This document shows, one piece after another, positions 8,464 to 17,413 of a stretch of 64,000 bases of DNA. The notes beneath the pieces are model-generated. The model made no database searches and had not been told where the DNA came from. It saw only the letters and a program-made list of their open reading frames with translations. The stretch's first letter is position 1; every line of letters begins with the position of its first letter. This DNA comes from Clostridia bacterium. GTDB taxonomy: Bacteria; Bacillota; Clostridia; Oscillospirales; Acutalibacteraceae. The position numbers and the translations under genes are program-made. Location of the stretch: NCBI GenBank assembly GCA_017461625.1, contig JAFTXJ010000007.1, positions 38,240 through 102,239 on the forward strand, written 5' to 3'.

Positions 8464-9219
8464 TTACAATATGTGATTCAATTCACCCATATCTTTAAAA
8501 CACGGTATGTGTGGCAGATGATAACCGCAGGTTTCATACAGAGCACAAATAAAAGTAAATTTATCTATTCCGTATCGCTCACAATCAAATTTTGCGTAAT
8601 TTAAATCACTTTGTGACAGTGTGAAAACATTTTTATTTTGGGTCTGCTTTTTGTAACAAATAATTTTACCACGGTCAAAGTTGCTCAATCCAGCATCATC
8701 AACTGAAATCACCACATCACTGCCATAAGCCGAGGCAACATTATCACTTAAATCTATACTTATGCCATATGACGCAAAAATTTCTGATGCACAGATTTCA
8801 TAGCGGTCAAATCTTGATGTGATTACTCTGACATAACGCACATTTTCAGCAAGAGTTGACATCGTATCGCAAGCTCTTGCCGATTTATCAATAACCGCCA
8901 CACTCAAATTACATCTTTCACTTTGCCTTGCAAAAAATTCACCAACTGTTTTTATAAGCATTTTAAGCGGTAACACTGTCGGGGTGAAAGCCACAGGTGT
9001 TAATTTTTGTGTCAGAATATCATTTTGTGCAAACAGTGCAACCCCGTAACGTGAAACAATCTTTTTTAATTCATCAAAATCGGTGTAATCCCTATGACAA
9101 TGAGCCACAAAAAACGGAGCACATCCTTTAACATCGTGCCGTTTTAGCTCAATTTCGTGCTTACGAAACTTCTCAAAAATCCGTTTTTGCCCGTCTGACA
9201 TATCAACAATAACAAACAT
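8464..9219 (-). CDS. Conserved-looking protein of unknown function
   Basis: A 251-residue soluble protein I do not recognise. The ATG at 9219 is preferred over a TTG 12 bp upstream because GGAGAGG overlaps that TTG and is correctly spaced for the ATG. The composition is alternating alpha/beta with no signal peptide or membrane helix. HCHRDYTDFDEL near residue 40 and the central VRVITSRFDRYEICASEIFASYGISIDL suggest a Rossmann-like fold, and a C-terminal segment carries several Cys residues. It stands between the greA promoter and a pseudouridine synthase gene. No function is proposed. Confidence 0.7.
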   Translation of the reverse strand: MFVIVDMSDGQKRIFEKFRKHEIELKRHDVKGCAPFFVAHCHRDYTDFDELKKIVSRYGVALFAQNDILTQKLTPVAFTPTVLPLKMLIKTVGEFFARQSERCNLSVAVIDKSARACDTMSTLAENVRYVRVITSRFDRYEICASEIFASYGISIDLSDNVASAYGSDVVISVDDAGLSNFDRGKIICYKKQTQNKNVFTLSQSDLNYAKFDCERYGIDKFTFICALYETCGYHLPHIPCFKDMGELNHIL

Positions 9220-9271
9220 AAACCTCTCCAAAGCAATGATGTTTTATGATATGCAGACTACGCTTATATTA

Positions 9272-9982
9272 TTACTTTTGTATTAAATTCACTTCATCTT
9301 TTGAAAGAACTTTACACTCACCCGGGGCAAGACTTTCATCAAGAGGAAGTTCCCCCATTTTCACTCGTTTGAGTTCGATAACCGCGTTGCCCACAGCCGC
9401 AAACATTCTTTTAATCTGATGATATTTTCCTTCACAAATTTTGATTTCAACCAAGGGATTATCACCGCCTTCGAGCACTTTCACTTTTGCCGGTAGGCAT
9501 TCAGTGCCGTCACCAAGTGTTATTCCCTCTGCAACCTTTTGTAACGATAAATCATCAATCGCCTCTGCAAGACGTGCTTCATAAGTTTTTTCAATATGGT
9601 TTTTTGGTGAGAGAATTTTGTGAGCAAAGTCACCGTTATCAGTTATAAGAACAAAACCTGTTGTGTTTCTGTCAAGCCTGCCGGCGGGAAAAAGATTTTT
9701 CTTTTTAAATTCAGCAGGAACCAAATCCACAACAGTTTTTTCTGTCGGGTCCTTTGTTGCGCTGACAACACCCTCAGGTTTATTGAGCATTATATAAACA
9801 TACTTTTCAAGATTTATCACTTGACCGTTTATTTTAATAACGGCTGTTTCTGGTTCAATGCAAAAGCCTCTGTCTTTAGTTGTTATACCGTTAACAGAAA
9901 CCGCACCTGACTTTATCAGCCTATGAACCTCTTTGCGAGAAAGAGTGCCGCTATTTGCAATAATTTTATCAAGTCTTTCCAT
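9272..9982 (-). CDS. 16S rRNA pseudouridine synthase, RsuA/RluB family
   Basis: A 236-residue protein. The ATG at 9982 is chosen because GGAGG lies 5 bp upstream and the longer open frame runs back through a terminator hairpin. An N-terminal S4 RNA-binding domain (MERLDKIIANSGTLSRKEV) is followed by the catalytic domain with the pseudouridine synthase motif PAGRLDRNTTGFVLITDNG, whose Asp is the catalytic residue, and KTYEARL. The family isomerises a uridine in 16S or 23S rRNA; RsuA (16S U516) is most likely by length and motifs, with RluB as alternative. Confidence 0.9.
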   Translation of the reverse strand: MERLDKIIANSGTLSRKEVHRLIKSGAVSVNGITTKDRGFCIEPETAVIKINGQVINLEKYVYIMLNKPEGVVSATKDPTEKTVVDLVPAEFKKKNLFPAGRLDRNTTGFVLITDNGDFAHKILSPKNHIEKTYEARLAEAIDDLSLQKVAEGITLGDGTECLPAKVKVLEGGDNPLVEIKICEGKYHQIKRMFAAVGNAVIELKRVKMGELPLDESLAPGECKVLSKDEVNLIQK

Positions 9983-9991
9983 TTTTCCTCC

Positions 9992-10025
9992 AAAAAACAA
10001 ACCGTCGGACAAAATCCAACGGTTT
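9992..10025 (-). terminator. Terminator after the phosphodiester glycosidase-like gene
   Basis: The stem AAACCGTTGGA / TCCGACGGTTT (one G-T pair) with loop TTTTG is followed by TTTTTT on the minus strand. It overlaps the spurious N-terminal extension of the pseudouridine synthase frame. Confidence 0.8.
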
Positions 10026-10035
10026 TACTATTTAA

Positions 10036-11232
10036 TTATCTGACGCAGAAGAAATCGCCATGAACAACATAGTCATGTGGGGTAACAATTCCGTAACCCT
10101 TAACATACATTGCTGCCGCAGCACCTCCGTTGCCCCAATATGCATATTCAACACCTAAATCGTTGAGCATAATCTCGGCAAGGTAACCCATTCCGCAACC
10201 TTCACCAACGATAACGTAATACTTGTCAGTACCTATTTTACCGATAAGTGAGTGGTTTGTTTCAGGGTCAAGAGAATGATTGAGCCAAATGCCTGTATTA
10301 ACGCCACATTCGGGGTGGTTATACTTTTTGCCTTCCCAAATTACGGGATATGTATAAGAAACAGAAGCAATTGCACCTGACTTTATAAGCTCTTCAGCTG
10401 AAGACATTGAAACACTGACAGGATACTTCCATGTGCCGTCTTTATACATAACAAGTGAATCCTTGCTTGCATCGCCACGCTGAGCAATAACACCGTTTTT
10501 GATAACGGTAGCTGTAAGAGAATCATCACCGTTATAGAAGATGTTTTTCATCGGGTTATCATAGTTTCTTGCACACATTTCATTGTTTGATGCAAAGAGG
10601 ATATCCTGATTCATTTCATCTTCATAGCCTTTAACAAAGCTTCTGATGTCAGCAACTTTGTTGCTTGTGAACTGGCTTGCTGCAACCACACTTACTCGTG
10701 AAGGTCTTGTGTTGATTTCAGCAATGTAAACATTTCTGGATTTAGTCTGTGATGTTTTAACTCCGTCTTCATACACAGGAAGTGAAACAGCAATTTTTTC
10801 AACAACAACCTTTGAGATAACACTTGAAACTTCCCAACGCTTTGCAGCCTTTAATCCGTTGATAAGCTTTGAGCTGACATTTGTTTTAACGCTTTCTTTA
10901 TCGGATAACGGTTTGCTTGTGGGGACTTGCTGAGTTGTTGTAACTTCTGAGCTGTCTGAATTCTGGTCAACAATATTGCTATCAGCAATATCGTTATATT
11001 TTGAAGTGGTTTCAGCTTCACTGCTGGGTGCAGTTGTTTCACTGTTTTGAGGTGCAGTTGTCTGTGCATCCGCATCCTGCACTATACCCGGAGTTGTGGT
11101 ATTTTCTGAGGGATTATCTTCATCAACAAAACTGCTTACAATAAAGAAAGCCGCAACTATTACTAAAACAGCTACAACGGCAACAATAACCGGCTTGATA
11201 TTCTTTTTCGAAGCAGAATTTTCATTACCCAT
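10036..11232 (-). CDS. Membrane-anchored phosphodiester glycosidase (NAGPA/DUF2233)-like protein
   Basis: A 398-residue protein with a short cytoplasmic N-terminus, one membrane helix (residues ~14-33), a Thr/Ser-rich linker (~40-110) and an extracytoplasmic C-domain from about 150. The C-domain resembles the NAGPA-type phosphodiester glycosidase fold: SNNEMCARNYDNP, the GVNTGIW region and the late YWGNGGAAAAMYVKG, which occupies the place of the usual DGGGS motif. Family members cleave sugar-1-phosphodiesters, and bacterial ones sit in exopolysaccharide clusters. Here the canonical Asp of DGGG is Asn-like (GNGGA), so activity is uncertain. It has its own promoter and terminator. Confidence 0.62.
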   Translation of the reverse strand: MGNENSASKKNIKPVIVAVVAVLVIVAAFFIVSSFVDEDNPSENTTTPGIVQDADAQTTAPQNSETTAPSSEAETTSKYNDIADSNIVDQNSDSSEVTTTQQVPTSKPLSDKESVKTNVSSKLINGLKAAKRWEVSSVISKVVVEKIAVSLPVYEDGVKTSQTKSRNVYIAEINTRPSRVSVVAASQFTSNKVADIRSFVKGYEDEMNQDILFASNNEMCARNYDNPMKNIFYNGDDSLTATVIKNGVIAQRGDASKDSLVMYKDGTWKYPVSVSMSSAEELIKSGAIASVSYTYPVIWEGKKYNHPECGVNTGIWLNHSLDPETNHSLIGKIGTDKYYVIVGEGCGMGYLAEIMLNDLGVEYAYWGNGGAAAAMYVKGYGIVTPHDYVVHGDFFCVR

Positions 11233-11270
11233 CAGAAGTCACTCCCCTTTTTCCGTATTTATACAGATTT

Positions 11271-11298
11271 ATTATATCACTAAAAATTCAACTGTCAA
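11271..11298 (-). promoter_or_regulatory. Promoter of the phosphodiester glycosidase-like gene
   Basis: Minus strand TTGACA (11293-11298), 16-bp spacer, TATAAT (11271-11276). Confidence 0.75.
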
Positions 11299-11323
11299 GA
11301 GTATTTCTATAAATAAAAATAAG

Positions 11324-11357
11324 AAAAGCTGTATTTTTTTGTCAAAATACAGCTTTT
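11324..11357 (-). terminator. Terminator after the WG-repeat gene
   Basis: A 14-bp inverted repeat AAAAGCTGTATTTT / AAAATACAGCTTTT immediately follows the stop codon. The arms are A/T-rich at both ends, so it may work in either direction. Confidence 0.75.
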
Positions 11358-11361
11358 ATCT

Positions 11362-12339
11362 TTATTCTTCTGTCTGAGATGTGGATTGTTTATCAGTTAT
11401 TCCGTTTGAAATCTGCTCATCAATAAGTAATATACCCCAAACTCCACCGTCATTTGAAGCAAACGCTCGTCCGTCATGAACAGTAGTAAGGGCTGTATAC
11501 TGGCAAGGAACCACTTGCGTTCCGTCAGCTTTGAAAATGCCGTACTTTCCGCCTTTTAAAACAGTTACATAGCCTTCACTGCATTCGTAGGGTGTGGTTG
11601 AATTGCCCAATGCACCGTAGCCGTCAATAGCATCGTATTCAAAAGGAATAACTTCTTCACCTTTTGAATTTATATAACCCCATTTACCGCCTTCAGACAT
11701 TGAAACTAGTCCGCCCGTAAACACACCTGCAGCATCATATTCGGTTGAGCTTACAAGCTTTTCACCCGAAACTAATCCGTACTTTCCGCTGTCAAGCTGA
11801 ACAGCCTCCGGCAAAAAACTGCCGCCGTCAGCCTGAACGTCACCGTTTTGAATGCTGACTTTTTCCAATGCAGAGTTCCACAAGTAAGTATAACCGCTGA
11901 AGTCCTCACACTTATGCGGGTAACTCCAGGTTTCACTCAAAGATGAATCAATTACATAAGTTGTTCTGTAAGAGCCTTCGGGCTTAATTGTTGCAATATA
12001 TCCTTCGGTACAAATACAGGTTTCAACAGTATCATACTTAGGCTCAATAACAATCTTTCCGTTTGAGTCTATAAATCCGAATTTACCGTCTTTTTGAATA
12101 ACATAGCAATCTCCAAAAGTAACATCATAGTGATTGGTTTTGTCATTAAAGGTTGTCTTCGGCAGAGCAAATATATTATCAGCTTCAATAGACGGTTCAA
12201 CAACCCATGTTTCGGTATATTCAATTTTCTGCTCAGAATCTGTTTCAGTTTTTGCGTCTTCATCATTGCCGCAAGCACACAAGCCAATCAGCAAAGCAAC
12301 ACAAAGAAGAACCGCAAATATACTTCTAAAACTCTTCAT
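11362..12339 (-). CDS. WG-repeat lipoprotein
   Basis: A 325-residue protein with a lipoprotein signal peptide: a hydrophobic stretch ending in LIGLCACG, with Cys-21 or Cys-23 the likely lipidated residue. At least four WG-type repeats follow, each of the form GK(F/Y/W)G(F/L/Y/I)hNSxGxxVhPxxYD, for example GKFGFIDSNGKIVIEPKYD near residue 85 and GKWGYINSKGEEVIPFEYD near 225. WG proteins are beta-propeller-like surface modules, often with unknown binding partners. It starts 24 bp downstream of the GPH transporter gene and may be co-transcribed with it. Confidence 0.85.
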   Translation of the reverse strand: MKSFRSIFAVLLCVALLIGLCACGNDEDAKTETDSEQKIEYTETWVVEPSIEADNIFALPKTTFNDKTNHYDVTFGDCYVIQKDGKFGFIDSNGKIVIEPKYDTVETCICTEGYIATIKPEGSYRTTYVIDSSLSETWSYPHKCEDFSGYTYLWNSALEKVSIQNGDVQADGGSFLPEAVQLDSGKYGLVSGEKLVSSTEYDAAGVFTGGLVSMSEGGKWGYINSKGEEVIPFEYDAIDGYGALGNSTTPYECSEGYVTVLKGGKYGIFKADGTQVVPCQYTALTTVHDGRAFASNDGGVWGILLIDEQISNGITDKQSTSQTEE

Positions 12340-12363
12340 TACATACTCCTTTGAAAGTCGGGC

Positions 12364-13926
12364 TTATTTCTTCAAAGCCTTTCTTGCTTCAATCTCAGCA
12401 ACCATCTGAGCCTGCTTCTTTTCAGTAATTGTATAGAAAAGCATCGGGATGATTGTACCTACCATGCTGATAGCACCGGCAAGGATAAGAACATTCCAGA
12501 GAAGCTGTTCGCCCTCAGGCTGAATTGCAGGAGTTGCTTCGGGGTTAATGCCTGCCCAGCTGAACGCCATAACGCCAATGAAAGCACCAACAGCCATACC
12601 AACTTTATTGATAAGGGTCTGCATTGCAAAGCAGATGCCTTCGCCTCTTTCACCTGTTTTCCACTCAAGGTAGTCAACAGTGTCACCAATCATAGCGTAA
12701 GTGATAATGTTGTTAACACCCTGAGGAATACCGAGAAGAACAAGTCCGATTGCACAAACAACAAGCTTCCACGGAGCATCGTAACCGATGAAATACATAG
12801 CAAACATTACTACTGCACCGAGAGCGTGAACACCGATATATGCCCATTTCTTGGTGAATTTCTTTGACATCCAGGGAACAAGAATTGAAGCAACAAGGCC
12901 ACCGGGAACAACAAGAAGAGTGATAAGACCATACAAACCTTCATCTTTAAGAACGTACTTGGCAAAGTAAAGACCGCCTGTGTATGTATAAACCATTCTT
13001 GCGCCACCGAGAACACCTGAAATAACAATAAGAAGAAGCTCTTTGTTTTTGAAAAGGAGCTTTAAATTGTGACCAAGGCTGGGTGGTGCATCTGTTGTTG
13101 TGAAACGTTCTTTTGTGTGTTTGAAACCATAATAGAACATAGGGATAGCAACAACTGTGAATACAACAGCACAAATGAAATATGTCCACTTAAGAGTATC
13201 AGCGTTATCCTGAATAAACTCAGGCATAACTGTGCCAACATAAGAAGCAGCATTTTCAACTGATACACCAAGGTCAGCAACAATTTTATCAATATCTTCT
13301 GCAGTATATTTGAATTTTGATGTGATAGCATCTGTAAGAATCGGAACACCAATTGTTACAATACCTGCACCGAGCGTACAAACAAGACGCGTGATTGTAA
13401 GCATATTACCGCGAACAACGGTGTTGTTTGTAAGGCAGGTTGAAAGTCCCCAATAAGGAACATCGGCAACTGTATAAGCTACTGACCAGAGAGTGTAGAT
13501 AACAGATACAATAATGAATGTCGTAAGTGACTTTGCCGGGAAAGGCAAGAAACAAGCAATAGTCATCACTGCGATGGGAAGAGCCATCCACTTAAGATAA
13601 GGACGGCATTTACCCCACTTGGTACGGGTTTTATCAACAATCGAACCCATAATCGGATCATTAAGTGCGTCAAAAATACGAACACCGAGCATCAAAAATG
13701 CAACAGCCATAGCACCGTCAAGTGCACCAAAGATGCCACCTTTTTCAACACTACCGAAAAGCAGTGCATCTGTGAGAAAAATAGTAAGGTATGAACCTAT
13801 AATTGTGCAGATAAAGTTCTGACCGAATCCTGTAATGGCATAAGCAATAGCTTCTTTAGGCTGAAGGCTACCCTTATCATTTGGATTTGTACCATAAACT
13901 TTATGCAACAAATCGTTGATTTTCAT
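12364..13926 (-). CDS. Glycoside-pentoside-hexuronide (GPH) family sugar:cation symporter
   Basis: A 520-residue, twelve-helix MFS transporter of the MelB/GPH group. The N-terminal half shows the typical DALNDPIMGSIVDKTRTKWGKCRPYLKW pattern, with the conserved Asp/Arg/Lys loop between helices 2 and 3. The second half carries a comparable GDTVDYLEWKTGERGEG loop. GPH proteins import oligosaccharides, pentosides or hexuronides with Na+ or H+. A loop insertion near residues 215-245 is longer than in MelB. With GH43 and GH51 enzymes elsewhere in the window, an arabino- or xylo-oligosaccharide is a reasonable guess for the substrate. Confidence 0.88.
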   Translation of the reverse strand: MKINDLLHKVYGTNPNDKGSLQPKEAIAYAITGFGQNFICTIIGSYLTIFLTDALLFGSVEKGGIFGALDGAMAVAFLMLGVRIFDALNDPIMGSIVDKTRTKWGKCRPYLKWMALPIAVMTIACFLPFPAKSLTTFIIVSVIYTLWSVAYTVADVPYWGLSTCLTNNTVVRGNMLTITRLVCTLGAGIVTIGVPILTDAITSKFKYTAEDIDKIVADLGVSVENAASYVGTVMPEFIQDNADTLKWTYFICAVVFTVVAIPMFYYGFKHTKERFTTTDAPPSLGHNLKLLFKNKELLLIVISGVLGGARMVYTYTGGLYFAKYVLKDEGLYGLITLLVVPGGLVASILVPWMSKKFTKKWAYIGVHALGAVVMFAMYFIGYDAPWKLVVCAIGLVLLGIPQGVNNIITYAMIGDTVDYLEWKTGERGEGICFAMQTLINKVGMAVGAFIGVMAFSWAGINPEATPAIQPEGEQLLWNVLILAGAISMVGTIIPMLFYTITEKKQAQMVAEIEARKALKK

Positions 13927-14000
13927 AGAAAACCCTCCAATTTATTATAATATATTGATTTTATCACATATTTTTATTTTTTTCAATCTGTAATATACAT

Positions 14001-14034
14001 AAAAAAGAGGCAAACTACTTCAGCAGTTTGCCTC
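14001..14034 (-). terminator. Terminator of pckG
   Basis: A 10-bp stem GAGGCAAACT / AGTTTGCCTC with an 8-nt loop is followed by TTTTTT on the minus strand, 19 bp after the pckG stop. Confidence 0.88.
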
Positions 14035-14052
14035 AAAATCTATTTCTATTAA

Positions 14053-15834
14053 TTAGCCAAGGTTTGCCTTAAGAGTATCAAGCTCTTTTGCAAGCTCTGA
14101 AGGAAGGGTTTTTCCGAATTTACCGTAGAACTCTTCAATACCCTTAGCTTCTTCTTTCCAAAGAGCCTTGTCAACATCAAGAATCTTCTTAAGTGAGTCA
14201 ACAGAAACTTCACCTTCAAGACCTTCAATGTTGATGTCTTCAGCCTTTGGAAGGTAACCGATAGCTGTTTCATCAGCATCTACTTCACCGTCACAACGCT
14301 TGATGATCCATTCAAGAACACGAAGGTTGTCACCGAATCCGGGCCACATGAAGTTGCCGTCTTCGTCTTTACGGAACCAGTTAACGTTAAAGATTTTGGG
14401 AGCCTTGTCAGCATCAAGTGTTTCACCGATGTTGATCCAGTGCTGCCAGTAGTCACCCATATCATAGCCACAGAAAGGAAGCATAGCCATTGGGTCACGG
14501 CGAACAACACCTACTGCACCTGTTGCAGCTGCTGTTGTTTCAGAAGCCATAATTGAACCAACGAATACACCATGGTTCCAGTCTCTTGACTGATATACAA
14601 GAGGAGTAAGAGCTGCACGACGGCCACCGAATACGAAAGCTGAAATGGGAACACCTGCAGGATTTTCAAATTCGCTTGAAATGCAGGGGCAGTTCTTTGC
14701 GGGAGCTGTGAAACGGCTGTTTGGATGAGCACCTTTGATCTCGTCAACCTTACCGTTCCAGGGCTTACCTGTCCATTCAATTGCATTCTCGGGTGGATTC
14801 TTATCAAGACCTTCCCACCAAACTGTATTATTATCAAGGTTATGAGCAACGTTTGTGAAGATTGTGCCCTGCTTTGTTGATGCAAGAGCGTTGGGGTTTG
14901 ATTTTTCGTTTGTGCCGGGGGCAACACCGAAGAAACCGTTTTCAGGGTTGATAGCATAAAGTCTTCCGTCTTCGCCCTTACGGATCCAAGCGATATCGTC
15001 ACCTACGCACCAAACTTTGTAGCCTGCCTTTTTGTATCCCTCGGGAGGAACCATCATAGCAAGGTTTGTTTTACCGCAAGCTGAGGGGAATGCAGCACAG
15101 ATGTACTTAACTTCACCTTTGGGATTTTCAACGCCGAGGATGAGCATATGCTCTGCCTGCCAACCTTCGTGTTTGCCCTGATATGAAGCAATACGAAGTG
15201 CGAAGCATTTCTTACCGAGAAGAACGTTTCCGCCGTAGCCTGAGTTTACAGAAATAATTGTGTTATCCTGTGGGAAGTGGCAGATGTATCTGTTGTTTTC
15301 ATCAATGTCACATTTGCAGTGAAGACCGCGAACCCAGTCATTGCTCTCATCGCCGAAACAATCAAGAACAGCTTTACCTACTCTTGTCATAATAGCCATA
15401 TTGAGAACAACATAGATTGAGTCAGTAACTTCGATACCAACCTTTGAAAGCTTTGAGCCGATGGGACCCATTGAGTAAGGGATAACGTACATTGTGCGAC
15501 CCTTGTAGCTGTCTCTTGCGATGTCGAAGAGCTTTTTATACATTACATCAGGATCTTCCCAGTTATTTGTGGGACCAGCTTCTTCCTTTGTCTTTGTGCA
15601 GATAAAGGTACGACCCTCAACACGAGCAACGTCGTTGGGGTTAGTTCTGTGAAGTAAGCAACCGGGGAGAAGGTCCTCGTTAAGTCTTTCCATTTCGCCT
15701 GTTGCACAAGCTTCGTTACGAAGAGCCTCAAGCTGCTCCTCTGAGCCGTCAATCCAAACAACGCTGTCGGGCTTAACAAGAGCTACCTGCTCGTCAACCC
15801 AATCAAGAATTGTTTTGTTATTTGTAAGTGCCAT
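14053..15834 (-). CDS. pckG: Phosphoenolpyruvate carboxykinase (GTP)
   Basis: A 593-residue enzyme, the length of GTP-type PEPCK. The P-loop FPSACGKTNLAMM near residue 270 contains the hyper-reactive Cys characteristic of the GTP family and distinguishes it from the ATP-type PckA common in enterobacteria. The substrate-binding YGGN motif (SGYGGNVLLGKK) and EGWQAEHM are also present. It interconverts oxaloacetate plus GTP with PEP plus CO2. In gut anaerobes it often runs toward oxaloacetate in succinate or propionate production, though direction cannot be read here. It is monocistronic. Confidence 0.96.
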   Translation of the reverse strand: MALTNNKTILDWVDEQVALVKPDSVVWIDGSEEQLEALRNEACATGEMERLNEDLLPGCLLHRTNPNDVARVEGRTFICTKTKEEAGPTNNWEDPDVMYKKLFDIARDSYKGRTMYVIPYSMGPIGSKLSKVGIEVTDSIYVVLNMAIMTRVGKAVLDCFGDESNDWVRGLHCKCDIDENNRYICHFPQDNTIISVNSGYGGNVLLGKKCFALRIASYQGKHEGWQAEHMLILGVENPKGEVKYICAAFPSACGKTNLAMMVPPEGYKKAGYKVWCVGDDIAWIRKGEDGRLYAINPENGFFGVAPGTNEKSNPNALASTKQGTIFTNVAHNLDNNTVWWEGLDKNPPENAIEWTGKPWNGKVDEIKGAHPNSRFTAPAKNCPCISSEFENPAGVPISAFVFGGRRAALTPLVYQSRDWNHGVFVGSIMASETTAAATGAVGVVRRDPMAMLPFCGYDMGDYWQHWINIGETLDADKAPKIFNVNWFRKDEDGNFMWPGFGDNLRVLEWIIKRCDGEVDADETAIGYLPKAEDINIEGLEGEVSVDSLKKILDVDKALWKEEAKGIEEFYGKFGKTLPSELAKELDTLKANLG

Positions 15835-15880
15835 ATGAAAATTCTCCTTTCAGAATTTTATTCAACGTATGTCGTTATAT

Positions 15881-15909
15881 ATTATAATCGATTTTTTGTA
15901 AAATTTCAA
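15881..15909 (-). promoter_or_regulatory. Promoter of pckG
   Basis: Minus strand TTGAAA (15904-15909), 17-bp spacer, TATAAT (15881-15886), about 47 bp before the start codon. Confidence 0.7.
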
Positions 15910-16040
15910 CCTTAAAATATATAATAAACAAGAACAAAATGTTAATTTTTTGTCATTATTTACAAAACAAAACTGAATAATACTGTTTTCGGCTGACTAT
16001 ACTTATTTTAAAACATATTTTATAAAGAAAGGCTGTTATT

Positions 16041-16370
16041 ATGAAAGACCTCCGAACAGAAAGCCAGAAGCTTTTTCACACATTTGTTACTCTTGCTGTT
16101 ATCATTATGAGTGTAACTTTGATTATTATGGGTGTTTTTGCCGCTAAAAATAACACTGCAATGATTGATTCGGGTATTACCCCTGCAATGATTTATGCAA
16201 GAAGAGAAAACACGCAGATTTCTGTGCAGATTGGTGAATCGCTTTATGAAAACACGCCCAAAAAAGAAATTCCGCTAACAAAGCTGGCATCTTTTGCACC
16301 TGCACCCATTAACGGAATTTATATTATTTATAAAAATATTTGTGAATTAACCGATTCATTTCTTCCTTGA
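16041..16370 (+). CDS. Small single-pass membrane protein, unknown function
   Basis: A 109-residue protein preceded by AAAGAAAGG. One hydrophobic helix spans about residues 14-35 ([22 protein letters not shown]) and is followed by a polar, probably external region. I recognise no domain. Its 3' end overlaps the 3' end of the convergent XRE regulator gene by 15 bp. Coding potential is supported by the ribosome-binding site and sensible codon use, but it could be species-restricted. Confidence 0.6.
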   Translation: MKDLRTESQKLFHTFVTLAVIIMSVTLIIMGVFAAKNNTAMIDSGITPAMIYARRENTQISVQIGESLYENTPKKEIPLTKLASFAPAPINGIYIIYKNICELTDSFLP

Positions 16371-17294
16371 AAAAAGCACAACCAATCCGCCGTAAAGCAC
16401 CGCTGCACAAGGCCAGATTACCCACGTTGTACGCCAATCTGAAGAAATAAAGCTCCAAGCTAAATAAGCGGCAAGCACAACCGACCAATACACGCCTGCT
16501 ATTTTTTCAAGTTTATTTTCGGCCTCTTTTCTTTGCGGAGTGTAGTCACCCTGTTGCAAAAGCTGTTGATATGAGCCGTGAGTCATCCCTGCCTTTATAA
16601 AAAGAGCCACCGCAACACTGACTATTATAAAAAGCAACAGAACACTTATAATCACACCTCGGTCACTGTCATCAAAAGCGGCACAAATAACAGTAGGTAC
16701 AATGCTCACAATGCACAAAACAACACCTGCTACTATATACGAAGCAAAGGTTTTGCTGTAAGCCGACCTACCTTTTTCCAGAAAGTCCTCAGTACGCATA
16801 TCAATGCTGAACTGCTCTTTTGTGATATGGTTATATTTCCCGAGGTTTAATCCGCTATAGATAAAAAGACCGACGGCTGTTGCAATTATAACAAGAAACA
16901 ACGGCACACCTACACCTGCCATAACGGCATCACTTAAGCTAAATCCCTCCAAAGCAACAAGAACACACGGGGATAAAATGCACAACATAACACCTATTGC
17001 AATTGAAGATGAAAACTTTTTAACCACCTCAAGATAAGCCGATGCTTCTTCTATAGAAACCGTTCTTAAAAGCTTAGTTGGCGATTCTTGCTCTTCCGGC
17101 GGTTGATTTTTGAGAAGATAATCGGTGCTTACACCAAAAATCTCACTCAATTTAACTATGCGGTCAAGGTCGGGAATCGACTCCCCCGTTTCCCATTTAG
17201 AAACCGATTGCCTCGAAACATCAAGCTTTTCAGCTAATGCCTCTTGAGAAAGACCGTTTCTTTTTCTTAATTCAAAAATTTTATCTGACAACAT
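16356..17294 (-). CDS. XRE-family transcriptional regulator with a multi-pass membrane domain
   Basis: A 312-residue protein from the ATG at 17294, which has AAAGGAG 8 bp upstream. Residues 1-60 form a Cro/CI helix-turn-helix with the classic [28 protein letters not shown] linker then leads to about six hydrophobic helices from residue ~90 to the C-terminus. DNA-binding domains tethered to the membrane in this way are common in Clostridia and may sense envelope or peptide stress. No target operon is evident; it could be autoregulated. It stands alone between carB and a small membrane-protein gene. Confidence 0.85.
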   Translation of the reverse strand: MLSDKIFELRKRNGLSQEALAEKLDVSRQSVSKWETGESIPDLDRIVKLSEIFGVSTDYLLKNQPPEEQESPTKLLRTVSIEEASAYLEVVKKFSSSIAIGVMLCILSPCVLVALEGFSLSDAVMAGVGVPLFLVIIATAVGLFIYSGLNLGKYNHITKEQFSIDMRTEDFLEKGRSAYSKTFASYIVAGVVLCIVSIVPTVICAAFDDSDRGVIISVLLLFIIVSVAVALFIKAGMTHGSYQQLLQQGDYTPQRKEAENKLEKIAGVYWSVVLAAYLAWSFISSDWRTTWVIWPCAAVLYGGLVVLFSRKK

Positions 17295-17361
17295 ATAATC
17301 AGCTCCTTTCATCACCTGTATTATACAACATTTTCAGGTTGACAACTACCAAGTGCGGTTG

Positions 17362-17396
17362 AAAAAACGGCAACCAACAGTTGCGGTTGCCGTTTT
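17362..17396 (-). terminator. Terminator of argF-carA-carB
   Basis: A 12-bp stem AAAACGGCAACC / GGTTGCCGTTTT with a 9-nt loop and a T-run, 18 bp after the carB stop. Confidence 0.87.
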
Positions 17397-17413
17397 CTTT
17401 AGCTTAAAGCTTT

